From: Streptomyces nymphaeiformis
Lineage (GTDB): Bacteria > Actinomycetota > Actinomycetes > Streptomycetales > Streptomycetaceae
NCBI RefSeq assembly: GCF_014203895.1
Contig: NZ_JACHJY010000008.1
Location: 487,280 to 551,279, forward strand
Direction: 5' to 3'
Length of the DNA: 64,000 nucleotides
Shown here piece by piece: positions 8,367-16,195 of this stretch; positions within the stretch are counted from its first letter, which is position 1; each line of letters opens with the position of its first letter. The translations under genes were made by a program, and so were the position numbers. Under the pieces are notes generated by a model. The model ran no database searches. It saw nothing but the letters and a program-made list of their open reading frames with translations, and was not told the DNA's origin.

Positions 8367-8813
8367 GTGCGTTACTTCCGTACCCTCGGCGCCACCGCGT
8401 TCGCCACCGCGACCGGCCTCGCGCTCGTCGGAACCGCCTTCACCGGCACCGGCACCGCCGAGGCGGCGCCCACGAGCCTCTACGCGCCGTCGGCGCTCGT
8501 GCTCACCCTCGGTGAGGGCACGCACCCGGCGACCGACACCGTCGTCCGCGCGGTCACCCTGACCTGTGCCCCCGTCCCGTCCGGCAGCCACCCCGCGCCG
8601 GAAGCGGCCTGCAGGGAACTGGACTCCGCGGGTGGCGACTTCACGAACCTGACGGGCTTACGGGAAGGCCGCCCCTGTACGCGCGAGTGGAACCCGGTCA
8701 CGCTCACCGGTGACGGCGTCTGGCAGGGCCGGCGCGTCACCTGGTCGGCGACCTACGGCAACCCGTGCGAACTGCGGGCCCGCACGGCGGACAGCGCGGT
8801 CTTCGCGTTCTGA
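8367..8813 (+). CDS. Streptomyces subtilisin inhibitor-family protease inhibitor, Arg at P1
   Basis: The 148-residue precursor starts at GTG 8367 with AAGGGA seven bases upstream. Residues 1-34 form a Sec signal peptide (MRYFRTLGAT... ending AEAAP). The mature part carries the SSI signature CAPVPSGSHPAPEAAC and the reactive loop around C104-T-R-E-W-N-P-V. Cysteines 67, 82, 104 and 134 reproduce the SSI spacing (15 and 30 residues), so two disulfides are expected. By alignment to SSI, where the P1 residue is the second after the first loop cysteine, P1 is Arg106, predicting inhibition of trypsin-like rather than subtilisin-like proteases. Secreted; expected partner is an extracellular serine protease. 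A strong hairpin follows at 8853. Confidence 0.93.
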   Translation: MRYFRTLGATAFATATGLALVGTAFTGTGTAEAAPTSLYAPSALVLTLGEGTHPATDTVVRAVTLTCAPVPSGSHPAPEAACRELDSAGGDFTNLTGLREGRPCTREWNPVTLTGDGVWQGRRVTWSATYGNPCELRARTADSAVFAF

Positions 8814-8852
8814 CGGAACCCCCGGGACCGGCTTTCCCCGGGGCGCCCGACC

Positions 8853-8888
8853 CACCGGCCCTCCTGGTGAATTCAGGCAGGGCCGGTG
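8853..8888 (+). terminator. Terminator of the inhibitor gene
   Basis: CACCGGCCCTCCTG pairs with CAGGCAGGGCCGGTG around a GTGAATT loop, 40 bp after the inhibitor stop. A smaller CCCCGGG hairpin lies just before it at about 8820-8844. Confidence 0.7.
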
Positions 8889-9340
8889 CTGCGCGACCCG
8901 TATGGGGGAAGCGACGACGCCACCGCGCAGGCCCGTGTCATGCTGCGCGTCATATGTGTCGAGGGCGCTCCGGACGGGCTCGCACGAAGCATCGCGAAGG
9001 CCGGCGACGCACAGAACCACGTCGAGCCACGGGACTTCGTCGCTCTCGACCCGGAACAGGGTCTGATCCGCGAGGACTTCGCTCACGACCTGGGGAAGTC
9101 GTACGTCTACAAGCACGGCGACCCCGACCCGTCACCAGCCACGGGCTGCTCGATCGTCGAAGCCGCGACCGCTCCCGCCTGCGCCCACCGGGACGCGGGC
9201 CTCGTCACACGTGTGCGGGCGGACCACGACCACCTCGGGCACTCCGGGCCGGACGGCGCGCGACTCGTCTTCCGCACCGCCACACGCCCGGAGGGGCAGG
9301 CGCTCGGTGACTGGCTCAGTGAGGATCCGCGCCGCCATCT
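8886..9340 (+). pseudogene. Fragment resembling AIPR abortive-infection phage-resistance protein
   Basis: About 150 residues show blocks typical of AIPR proteins: QVEGAPDGLARSI-like IAKAGDAQNHVEPRDFVALD, then PEQGLIREDF, LGKSYVYKHGD, and CSIVEAATAPACAH. Full-length AIPR proteins are several hundred residues, so both ends are missing; no good start or ribosome site is seen, and the homology stops before the next gene, whose 3' end overlaps this frame. Read as a decayed phage-defence gene in the accessory region. The family call rests on remembered motif patterns and is moderate. Confidence 0.55.
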
Positions 9341-9351
9341 CGCCACCTGGG

Positions 9352-9954
9352 TCAATACGGCTCGTCTCGCGAATCGTCGAACTGGAGGCGGAGTCGCGCC
9401 GGGCCCTCACATGCGTCCAACACCTCGTCCTCGGGATAGATGCGGCCGGCTTCCAGGTAGTCGGGTGTCGGTGCCAGCGGGACGAAGAGGTTTCTTTCAC
9501 CGTCGGGCGGGGACAGCCACAAGGCGACCGCGCAAAGCGCCGGAATCTTCAGAATGCGGAGTTCGTAATCACCGGCCTGGATCTCTTCGTTCTCGGAGAG
9601 GTCCACGAGTGCCTGCGCGGTCGACTCCACGTATGGTCCCACGTTGACCTGCTCCAGCCCGATCGCCCGCCCGTCAGTGTCGGCAGAGACTTCACTGCTG
9701 GCCAGCACGCGCGAACCCCTGTGTGCCAGGTATCGCCAGCCGGTGACGGCGGAGTCGCCGAGTGGTCGGCGCGCAGCGAGGTCTTCGAGCCGGACGAGGT
9801 GTACCGAGTGCGGCGCCGAAAGTTCCAGATTATCCGCCTGCAACGCCATCAGGTGCACAGCTCGCGCCTCCGGGGCGAACTTCGCCAAATGCTGGAGGCC
9901 TGCCAGTGCCATCTGCCGTGAGTTCTCCGGCGGCGACGCGTAGTGAATAGCCAT
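9352..9954 (-). CDS. Unknown protein, 200 aa
   Basis: Starts at ATG 9954 with a GGTGGGG stretch just upstream. The product is acidic and soluble in character, with no signal peptide or membrane helix; it begins MAIHYASPPENSRQMALAGL and ends QFDDSRDEPY. Hydrophobic-alternating segments (RAVHLMALQADNLELSA, GDYELRILKIPALCAVALWL) suggest a beta-rich fold. It lies 151 bp downstream of the papain-like protease gene on the same strand and may be its partner, substrate or immunity-type protein. I do not recognise a family. Confidence 0.6.
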   Translation of the reverse strand: MAIHYASPPENSRQMALAGLQHLAKFAPEARAVHLMALQADNLELSAPHSVHLVRLEDLAARRPLGDSAVTGWRYLAHRGSRVLASSEVSADTDGRAIGLEQVNVGPYVESTAQALVDLSENEEIQAGDYELRILKIPALCAVALWLSPPDGERNLFVPLAPTPDYLEAGRIYPEDEVLDACEGPARLRLQFDDSRDEPY

Positions 9955-10105
9955 TACCCCACCTTGCCTGAAGGAGTGTGGTTCGGCGCCCGATGCTCAT
10001 GCGGTGAGAATCGCCGGCGACATGGGCGTCGAATTTACCGATCGCGCACCCTGGACACTTCCTGCGCGGTGGTCGAGGGTTCGCGGACAAGTCCGAGTCG
10101 CCTTG

Positions 10106-10609
10106 TCACGTGGTATAGAACGTGACAGTCCATTTCCCTACCCCTTGATAGCTCATGCGGAAGGTGTTGTAGGGGATGAAGGACTGGCCGTACCACGGAT
10201 CCTGAATGTAGAGGTATCTTTCCAGGGTGAATGGATTCAAGCTGACGACGATATCGGCATACCCGCTTATCAACGGGAAGTGTGACCCTCCGCCACTCCA
10301 GACGATTTTTGTCACCACCGGCCGCCTCGCGGCGATTTCGAATTCTAGTGCGGATGCGACTCCTTCCTCGACCTGACCGTTATGGCCAACCCGCTTCAGG
10401 GCCGAAAAGAGGTACCAAGGCCTGTTGCAGGCAGGGGTGGAGCCGTCCGCGCAACAGTCTGTCGACCCGAATTCGTCGTCTGCCAGAATGCACTGTATCC
10501 ACGGGCTGGCTGCGTCATAGAAATGTGACACGCTCATTGCTGTGGCGGCCCAGCACCAATTGGTCTGCTCTTGTGGATGCATGAAGAAGGAGAATCCATC
10601 CCCTGCCAT
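10106..10609 (-). CDS. Papain-like cysteine protease (C39/C70 AvrRpt2-like fold)
   Basis: The 167-residue protein starts at ATG 10609 with GGGTGGG upstream (an in-frame GTG at 10618 is the alternative). The sequence QEQTNWCWAATAMSVSHFYD holds the oxyanion Gln and catalytic Cys19; His110 lies in GGGSHFPLISGY and Asp137 in LYIQDPWYG, the order and context of papain-like bacterial cysteine proteases. Several further cysteines (around 41-61) lie between. No signal peptide, so it acts in the cytoplasm or is exported by a dedicated route. It is close to the unknown 200-aa gene and to an AIPR-like fragment, a setting that would fit a toxin, effector or defence protein; this is inference only. Confidence 0.8.
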   Translation of the reverse strand: MAGDGFSFFMHPQEQTNWCWAATAMSVSHFYDAASPWIQCILADDEFGSTDCCADGSTPACNRPWYLFSALKRVGHNGQVEEGVASALEFEIAARRPVVTKIVWSGGGSHFPLISGYADIVVSLNPFTLERYLYIQDPWYGQSFIPYNTFRMSYQGVGKWTVTFYTT

Positions 10610-10618
10610 GAGTCCCAC

Positions 10619-11243
10619 CCGCCTTCGATGGATGATTCAGGAATTTTCGCGACAAGCCCGCACTGCCCGTGGCCGGCTACCCGTCTGACATCCATGCGAT
10701 CGTGCGGTGAGGGGCGAACGCATGGGTCTCGGCCCCCAGGGCGGTGCGCATGTGATGGACGATGCCGGGGGCTCCCTGGTCTTCAAGGTGGCCCTGGGGC
10801 CGCAGCCCCCTCGCGGACGGGCCCATGAGGAAGGTGTGAGAAATCGGCGAAGCACCCACGGACTCCCGGCGATCCGGGCTCTCGGAGTCGGATGTGCCGA
10901 TCGGTCGGAGCCGGGCGGCGGGTACCGACGAGGGCATCTGCCGTTTCCTCGGGGCGTGTCCTTCGGCATCAACACGGCACCCATCAGATGCCTTCCACGG
11001 TACGTCACCCAGCTGGGATCGGCTCGGCGTTCCGGCCCGGAGGGTCAGCCGCGTGGGAATGGGGTGGGGGTGGGAGCTGCTGCTTCCGCCATGCGGCGAG
11101 GGTGAGTTGTGGGTACGGTAAATAGGGGGTATTGCGAGGGGTTTCGCCTCCTGAAGGCCATGTTCCCCGCACCTGCTCCGCACTTGCAGCGGACCTGCGT
11201 CGTTGCGCGCACAACCAATCTCTGGGGGCTTCGAGGAGACATC
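10619..11243. other. 625-bp stretch without a convincing gene
   Basis: Frames on both strands are open by chance at this GC content and change character often. The last 150 bp are AT-richer than the surroundings (GGTACGGTAAATAGGGGG near 11113) and probably carry the promoter of the gene at 11244. The protease promoter should lie at the other end. Confidence 0.4.
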
Positions 11244-11594
11244 GTGGTTACTTACACCAAGCCTGCCCTGAATCCGATGACCTTCGACGAGCTGATCAAC
11301 CGGCTGAAGGGGGACGAGAACGAGCGCCGCAAGGCGATCGAGATCATCCAGACTCGCGGCGTCATGGCGTTCGGAGACGAGTACTTCACGTTGAGCGACA
11401 AGCAGCACGACCAACTGGCGGCCGCCACGTCCGACCCCGCCGAGGAATTTCGGTGGAGGGCGCTCCTGAGTCAGGGACTGGCCGAGGGAACACCCGTCAG
11501 CATCGTGCCTACGGCCACCGAGATCGGCGTCAGCATCGATGTCACGGTCGGGCCGGACGGCAGCGTCAGCGTCAGCGTCGGCTGCGAGATCTAG
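11244..11594 (+). CDS. Unknown small protein, 116 aa
   Basis: GTG 11244 has GAGGAG eight bases upstream, which decides the start; the open frame extends upstream without coding character. The first 60 residues are charged and helical (MTFDELINRLKGDENERRKA, then FTLSDKQHDQLAAATSD), while the last 35 are Val/Ser/Gly-rich beta-like and end SVSVSVGCEI with one cysteine. That helical-leader, simple-tail layout is like RiPP precursors, and a YcaO gene lies 3 kb away facing it, but the tail is long and has few modifiable residues, so this is speculation. No recognised family. Confidence 0.65.
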   Translation: MVTYTKPALNPMTFDELINRLKGDENERRKAIEIIQTRGVMAFGDEYFTLSDKQHDQLAAATSDPAEEFRWRALLSQGLAEGTPVSIVPTATEIGVSIDVTVGPDGSVSVSVGCEI

Positions 11595-11694
11595 TGCCGT
11601 GACCGGGAGGGCTGCCGGGGTGCACGCGCCTGGTCAGCGGCGCATGCCCCGTTTCCGGAGCGCCGGCCCGCGATGGCCTCTTCTGTGAGGGAGC

Positions 11695-11736
11695 GTCAAG
11701 GGGCCGTTCCAGAGCAATCTGAAACGGCCCCTTGAC
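11695..11736. terminator. Bidirectional hairpin terminator, twin of 436-477
   Basis: A 19-bp stem with one mismatch closes on GCAA, lying between convergent genes (small protein, rightward; PhyH gene, leftward). The central 33 nt are the same as at 436-477 except for one base. Only the outer flanks differ. Confidence 0.75.
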
Positions 11737-11806
11737 CATTCCTGGGGCCCCTGTCCGCGGACCGTGTCCTGTGTGGTGAGGGCCTCGTGAGTCCGGCGTC
11801 GGGCGG

Positions 11807-12558
11807 TCAGTACGGGAAGTCGCGGCGGGACTGGTACTGCTTGCCCCCGAGCAGCTCGACCACGAGGTCGGACGGGTCGGCGAGGGCGGCCAGTTGCGCG
11901 CGCATGTCCTCCTGCGGCACGCAGAAGGTGTGGGTGTAGGTGATGAGCAGGGCGGACCTCGACTCCGTGGAGCGGTTGGGGCGGGACGTGTGCCACCAGG
12001 CGCCGTCGGCGAAGATCACGCTCCCGCGGGGACCGGTGAGGATCTCGCCCTCGTCGCACCACGACTCCCCCATGTCCGGCAGCCGGTTCGCCCGGTGCGA
12101 ACCGGGGATGCCGGCGGTGGCGCCGTTCTCCACGGTGAAGTCGTCCAGGAACCAGATGCACTGCCCGGCGAGCGGGACGGCGGGCCACGGCGGGGGCAGC
12201 GTCCAGTAGGGGTGGTCGGCGTGCCAGTACTGCTCGACGGAGCCGGGCCAGAGCGTGTTCGCGCTGAACGTCGAGCAGATCAGGTCCTCGCCGAGGTAGC
12301 GCCGCCACACGGCGAGGACGAAGGGATGGACCAGGGCGTCGAGGAACACGGGATCCATCGCCAGCAGATGCAGGACCCGCTGGTGTCCGCCGGGGTGCAG
12401 ATTGCGCTGCTTCTCCGCGTACAGCAGCCGTTCGAGGGAATCCCGCATCCGGTCGACGGCCGGCCCGGCAGCAGGTTCTCCACCAGCAGGCAACCGCGCT
12501 CGCCGATGGCGCGGACCGCCGAGTCGGCCCGTGGCAGGTCGAGTTCTGTCGTCGTCAT
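11807..12558 (-). pseudogene. Phytanoyl-CoA dioxygenase (PhyH)-family enzyme, one frameshift
   Basis: The ATG at 12558, preceded by GGGAA, begins MTTTELDLPRADSAVRAIGE; a single frameshift near 12475 links this to a 200-residue remainder. Apart from that the PhyH fold is complete: iron ligands in YWHADHPYW (H-x-D) and a distal His in ADGAWWHTSRPNRS, with the 2-oxoglutarate-binding Arg after it. It would hydroxylate an organic substrate using Fe(II), oxygen and 2-oxoglutarate. It starts 19 bp after the YcaO gene, so the two are co-transcribed and it may modify the same peptide or small molecule. The shift could be a sequencing error. Confidence 0.75.
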
Positions 12559-12577
12559 GGCGTTCCCCGGTCGGATT

Positions 12578-14656
12578 TCAGGACCAGCGGGGCAGCAGGT
12601 CGCGCAGGAGCGTCAGCCGGGCGCGCTCTCCGGTCGCAAACGGATTGTTGCTCTCCAGGCCGGGGACGATCACCCGCACGACGTGGCCGGGCGCGGTCTC
12701 CGGGCGGGAAAGGTCGAGCACGGGAACGTGGGCGACACCGGCGTCGGCGACCCGCCGCAGGGTCCACCGCAGGTCGTCGAGCACGTCGTCACCGGTGTGC
12801 CCTCGCGGGAGCGGGGCCGTGATGACGTCCGGGTCGAGCCAGAACCAGGCGTCCTCGTGCGCGATGGGACGCGGCCGTTCGTGCCGACCGAGGCTGCGGG
12901 CCCTGATCGTGAGGTCCTCGCGGCCTCCCGCCACCGAGCAGGCGATCGACTGGGCGGCCTCCAGCAGGGCCATCTCGACCGCCGTCCCGGGATCGGGATG
13001 GGTGCCGTACCCCTCGGCACGGTCCAGGCCGCGCCACACCGTCACCATGAACGTGGGGACCTCGACCTCCGACGTGATGTCGAGGACCCGGACCACGTGC
13101 CCGGCCCGGCGCAGCCGCTCCGCCGCCTCGCGCGCCCGGCCCGGAGCGGTGTCGGGGTCCACGAACCGGAACGGCGGCGCCCCCGTACCGCCGGGTTCAT
13201 CAGGACGACCTCCGCGAGGCGCTGGGCATGGCGCTCCAGGTACTCGCACAGCCCGTGCAGCAACGCCTCCTCGAGGGAGAATCCCGACCCCAGACCGTTG
13301 GTCGCGATGACCTTCCGTGCCCCGCGCGGACTGAAGCAGTTGTCGCCCCGGCCGCGTTCGAGCCGCAGCAGGTCGAGCGGGACGAGGACCGTCCGGCCGG
13401 TGAGGAGGTCCGGACAGCGCATCCAGGTCAGCGGCAGCTCGGGGGTGTAACCGCTGTCGTACGGCAAGGCCAGTCCCGCCGGGTCGACGGCGTCGTCGCC
13501 CAGCTCGCGGTAGCTGCCCTCGACGAGGTCGTCGGCGCGCGGCACCCAGCGTTCCTGCGTCCACTTCTCCAACTCCTCCATGACGCTGCCGACGTACGGG
13601 CCGTCCTCGGTGAGCCCCTTGCCGCTTCCGTACGTGCTGGACCAGCGGCCGTCGGGCCGGGCGGCCTGCGCGATCTGGACGCCGCCGATGTCCCCGAGCT
13701 CGCCGACCATCCCGATCCGGGTGATCCCGATGGTCTTCGCCAGCCGCTCCGCGTGGTCGCGCGCCTGCCTCGGAGAGGTGCAGAAGCGTGGCTCCCCCGG
13801 AGGCTTCGGCCGGCTGCGCAGCCCCAGGGCGGGGTGCGGTACGGGGCGGGCGACGGGCGGGGCCCCGCCCGCCATCGTCGCGGCCAGTGCCCGGACGTTG
13901 CGCCGGGCCCGCGCGAGCCCTTCGGCGAAGGCGTCCTGCGCGACGCGGTCGCCGTGACCCCACTGTGCCACCGCTGCCGCAGGGCCTCCCGGTCGACGGC
14001 CAGGTTCGCCTTGCAGAGCACCTGCCACGCCTCGGCGAGTTCCTCGGCTCCCGCCGGGCCGGGATCCTGCTCGGCGAACAGGCGCAGCGCACCGCACCGC
14101 ATCACCTCCCGCTTGAGCGAGGCGTCGTGCAGGAACAGCCCGGCGCGCACCGATCGCCGGAACCCCTCGCGATCGACCCTGGCCCACGCCGTCAGTCCGG
14201 CATCGGCCACGGACTCCGCCTCGGCACGGCGGTTGAGGGTCGACAGGTCGATGCCGAGGTCCGTGAGCGTGACCCGGGCCTCCTCCGTGCTCAGCCACCC
14301 CCAGCGGCGCACGGCGGACCGGAAGGCGGCCCGGGCGGCCTCGGCGTCGACCGCCGGCAGCAGCTCCGGCGGTACGGGATGGGCGGCACGGCCCAGCGGT
14401 TCGAGCCGCCCCGTGTAGGCGAGGAAGGCGAACAGTTCGTCGTCGTCGACCCGGTCTCCGCTCTCCCAGATCAGAGCCGTACCGGTGGCGACGGGCTCGG
14501 CGACCGGCCGCCCCGCGTCCACTCGGGCCCCTCACCGGGCACGGGCGCCACCCGGGCCGCCCCCACCGCCTCCAGGACCGACTGGGCATCCCGGTGCTCG
14601 AGGTCGTGCGCCGCCAGTATGGCGACGAGGTCGGCGCCGTCGGCGCGATCGAACAA
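12578..14656 (-). pseudogene. YcaO-family ATP-dependent cyclodehydratase-like protein, three frameshifts
   Basis: Pieces in different frames join near 14515, 13960 and 13190 to one protein of roughly 690 residues. The C-terminal 400 show YcaO hallmarks: TYGSGKGLTEDGPYVGSVM (ATP-binding), EELEKWTQE, NGLGSGFSLEEALLHGLCEY and LERHA. The C-terminus ends LLRDLLPRWS without the PxPxP tail of azole-forming enzymes. The N-terminal 250 residues form an unrecognised helical domain. YcaO proteins activate peptide amides with ATP to make azolines, amidines or thioamides, or act on ribosomal protein S12. Start is unsure: a TTG at 14656 or GTG at 14743. Coupled to the PhyH gene; no F-protein or dehydrogenase seen nearby. 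Confidence 0.75.
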
Positions 14657-14731
14657 CCCGGCGGAGCGGATCGAGTCCGACGATGCACCGTACGCGGCGT
14701 TCCGGCCGACCCGGCCCCCGGGCGCGGCGGC

Positions 14732-14929
14732 ATGCGCGTCCACCACTACTGGACCCGGGACGAGGAGTTCCTTCTCGGCACCAAGCTTCCCCGCGCGGCG
14801 GAGACGAAGGGCTGGGAGCTGACACCGGAAGCCGTCGACTTCCATCGCACGGCGTACGACGACGTCGAGGACCCGCAGATCCGGCGGTTCCTGCCGGGCC
14901 TGCGGGAGCGGCTGGGGCGCGCTCGGTAG
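14732..14929 (+). CDS. Unknown small protein, 65 aa
   Basis: ATG 14732 opens a frame of good codon use: MRVHHYWTRDEEFLLGTKLP, then an acidic middle and a basic end (ERLGRAR). The ribosome site is weak (GGCGG). It is divergent from the YcaO gene, whose start is not settled and may overlap it by a few bases. No family recognised. Confidence 0.45.
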   Translation: MRVHHYWTRDEEFLLGTKLPRAAETKGWELTPEAVDFHRTAYDDVEDPQIRRFLPGLRERLGRAR

Positions 14930-15454
14930 GACTCGCCGCCCGCCGTGGCCGGACCACTCCCGAGGTGGTGGACGCCCGGCCGTGCCGCACCCGGTTCGCC
15001 GGATCGGGTTCTGGTTCGGGTTCCGCCATGCAGCCGTGATGCGTGGCCGGGCGCCGCCGACTCCCACTCGGGCCCGGACCCTGGCCCGGCCTGGCCCGGT
15101 CGACGGTGTGACCGACCGTGCGCGCCGGAAGGACGGGGGTCTCCGTGCCGGGCCTCGTGGGCCGCGCGGTGGCGGTCGGCGGCCTGCGGGGAGTGCGTGT
15201 GTGCCTCGGACGGGCCCGTGCGGTCCTGCCTGCGCCCGCCGTGATCGACATGGCCCCGTGTGCTGCCGTCCTCGTCGGCGCCGAGGGGCACGCCGCCGAC
15301 AGCGGTGCCCGCACTGGACGGCGTGCGGACCGGTGCTCCCGCGGTTGCTGCTCGTAAGGCAGTTGGGGACAATGGTGATTGAGCTCCGGCTCGTTGCCGG
15401 GGTGTGGCTGGTGGAACTGTCCCACCGCACCGAGAGTCGGTGATCGGGGGCCGG
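14930..15454. other. 525-bp stretch without a convincing gene
   Basis: Low-complexity GC-rich sequence with runs of CCGG and CGGGCC; frames are Arg/Pro/Ala-rich and inconsistent. The end (GTTGGGGACAATGGTGATTG near 15360) may hold the promoter of the downstream beta-propeller operon. Confidence 0.35.
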
Positions 15455-16153
15455 ATGCCCAGGATTCCACGCGGCGTGGCCGACGCGTCCGCCGGGCGGG
15501 CCGTGGTACGCGACCGCCAGGGCACACTCATCGCGCTGGATCTGGAGACCGGCGCGGTGCTGTGGCGTCAGGGACGCGACCTGCGGCCCTGCGCGCTGGT
15601 GGCCGGGACCGTGGTGGCTCTGCGCGTCGGTTCCCTCGTCCATGTCGAGCTGCTCGGCATGGACGAGGGAACCGAACGCTGGACGTCGCCCCCCGTCGCC
15701 CTGCCGGCGTGGGCTCGCCCGACGCTGCACGACTCGCCCGAGTTCAGCGTGGACGCGGAAGGGGACCAGGATCCGGTCGTGCTCCGGTGGACCGCCCGGG
15801 CCTTGTACCGGGGCGGGGCGCCACCGGGTCCCGACGTGGCGGGGAGTCAGCCCCGCACGGCGCACGGTGCCCTGCGGATCGGCGTGGCGAGTCCGTCGAC
15901 GGAGCCGCAGGCCTGGACGGCGACCGAGGCGGAGTCGGAGGCGGAGGTCCCGCCACGACCCCCGCCGCTCGCCGCCGACGTCCTGGAATACGGGCAGGTC
16001 GGAGACCTCAGGATGGAGCTGACCGTGCGCCCCGGATCCGCCGGCGAAAACGCCGTCGTCCTGCGGGCGGTGGACGCCCGTACCGCTTCGGCCGTCTGGG
16101 AGGTGGTGCTCGACGAGACGGCCGAGAGCCGTCCCCGCAAACTCCGACCGTAG
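15455..16153 (+). CDS. PQQ-like beta-propeller repeat protein
   Basis: The 232-residue protein starts at ATG 15455 (MPRIPRGVADASAGR); a GTG at 15440 is possible. It holds PQQ/BamB-type blade repeats: GTLIALDLETGAVLW, then LVHVELLGMDEGTERW and AVDARTASAVWEVVL, each ending in the diagnostic Trp. At this length it gives only part of a propeller. No signal peptide, so unlike BamB it is probably cytoplasmic. It lies 42 bp before the larger propeller gene on the same strand, presumably one operon. Function unknown. Confidence 0.65.
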   Translation: MPRIPRGVADASAGRAVVRDRQGTLIALDLETGAVLWRQGRDLRPCALVAGTVVALRVGSLVHVELLGMDEGTERWTSPPVALPAWARPTLHDSPEFSVDAEGDQDPVVLRWTARALYRGGAPPGPDVAGSQPRTAHGALRIGVASPSTEPQAWTATEAESEAEVPPRPPPLAADVLEYGQVGDLRMELTVRPGSAGENAVVLRAVDARTASAVWEVVLDETAESRPRKLRP

Positions 16154-16195
16154 CCATGCCGAGCATGGATCCCCTCACACCAGAGGCGGCGCATC

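Noticed and set aside
10637..11414. Open frames on both strands between the protease and the 116-aa gene
   Set aside because: No ribosome site, inconsistent composition and no recognisable motif; left as intergenic.
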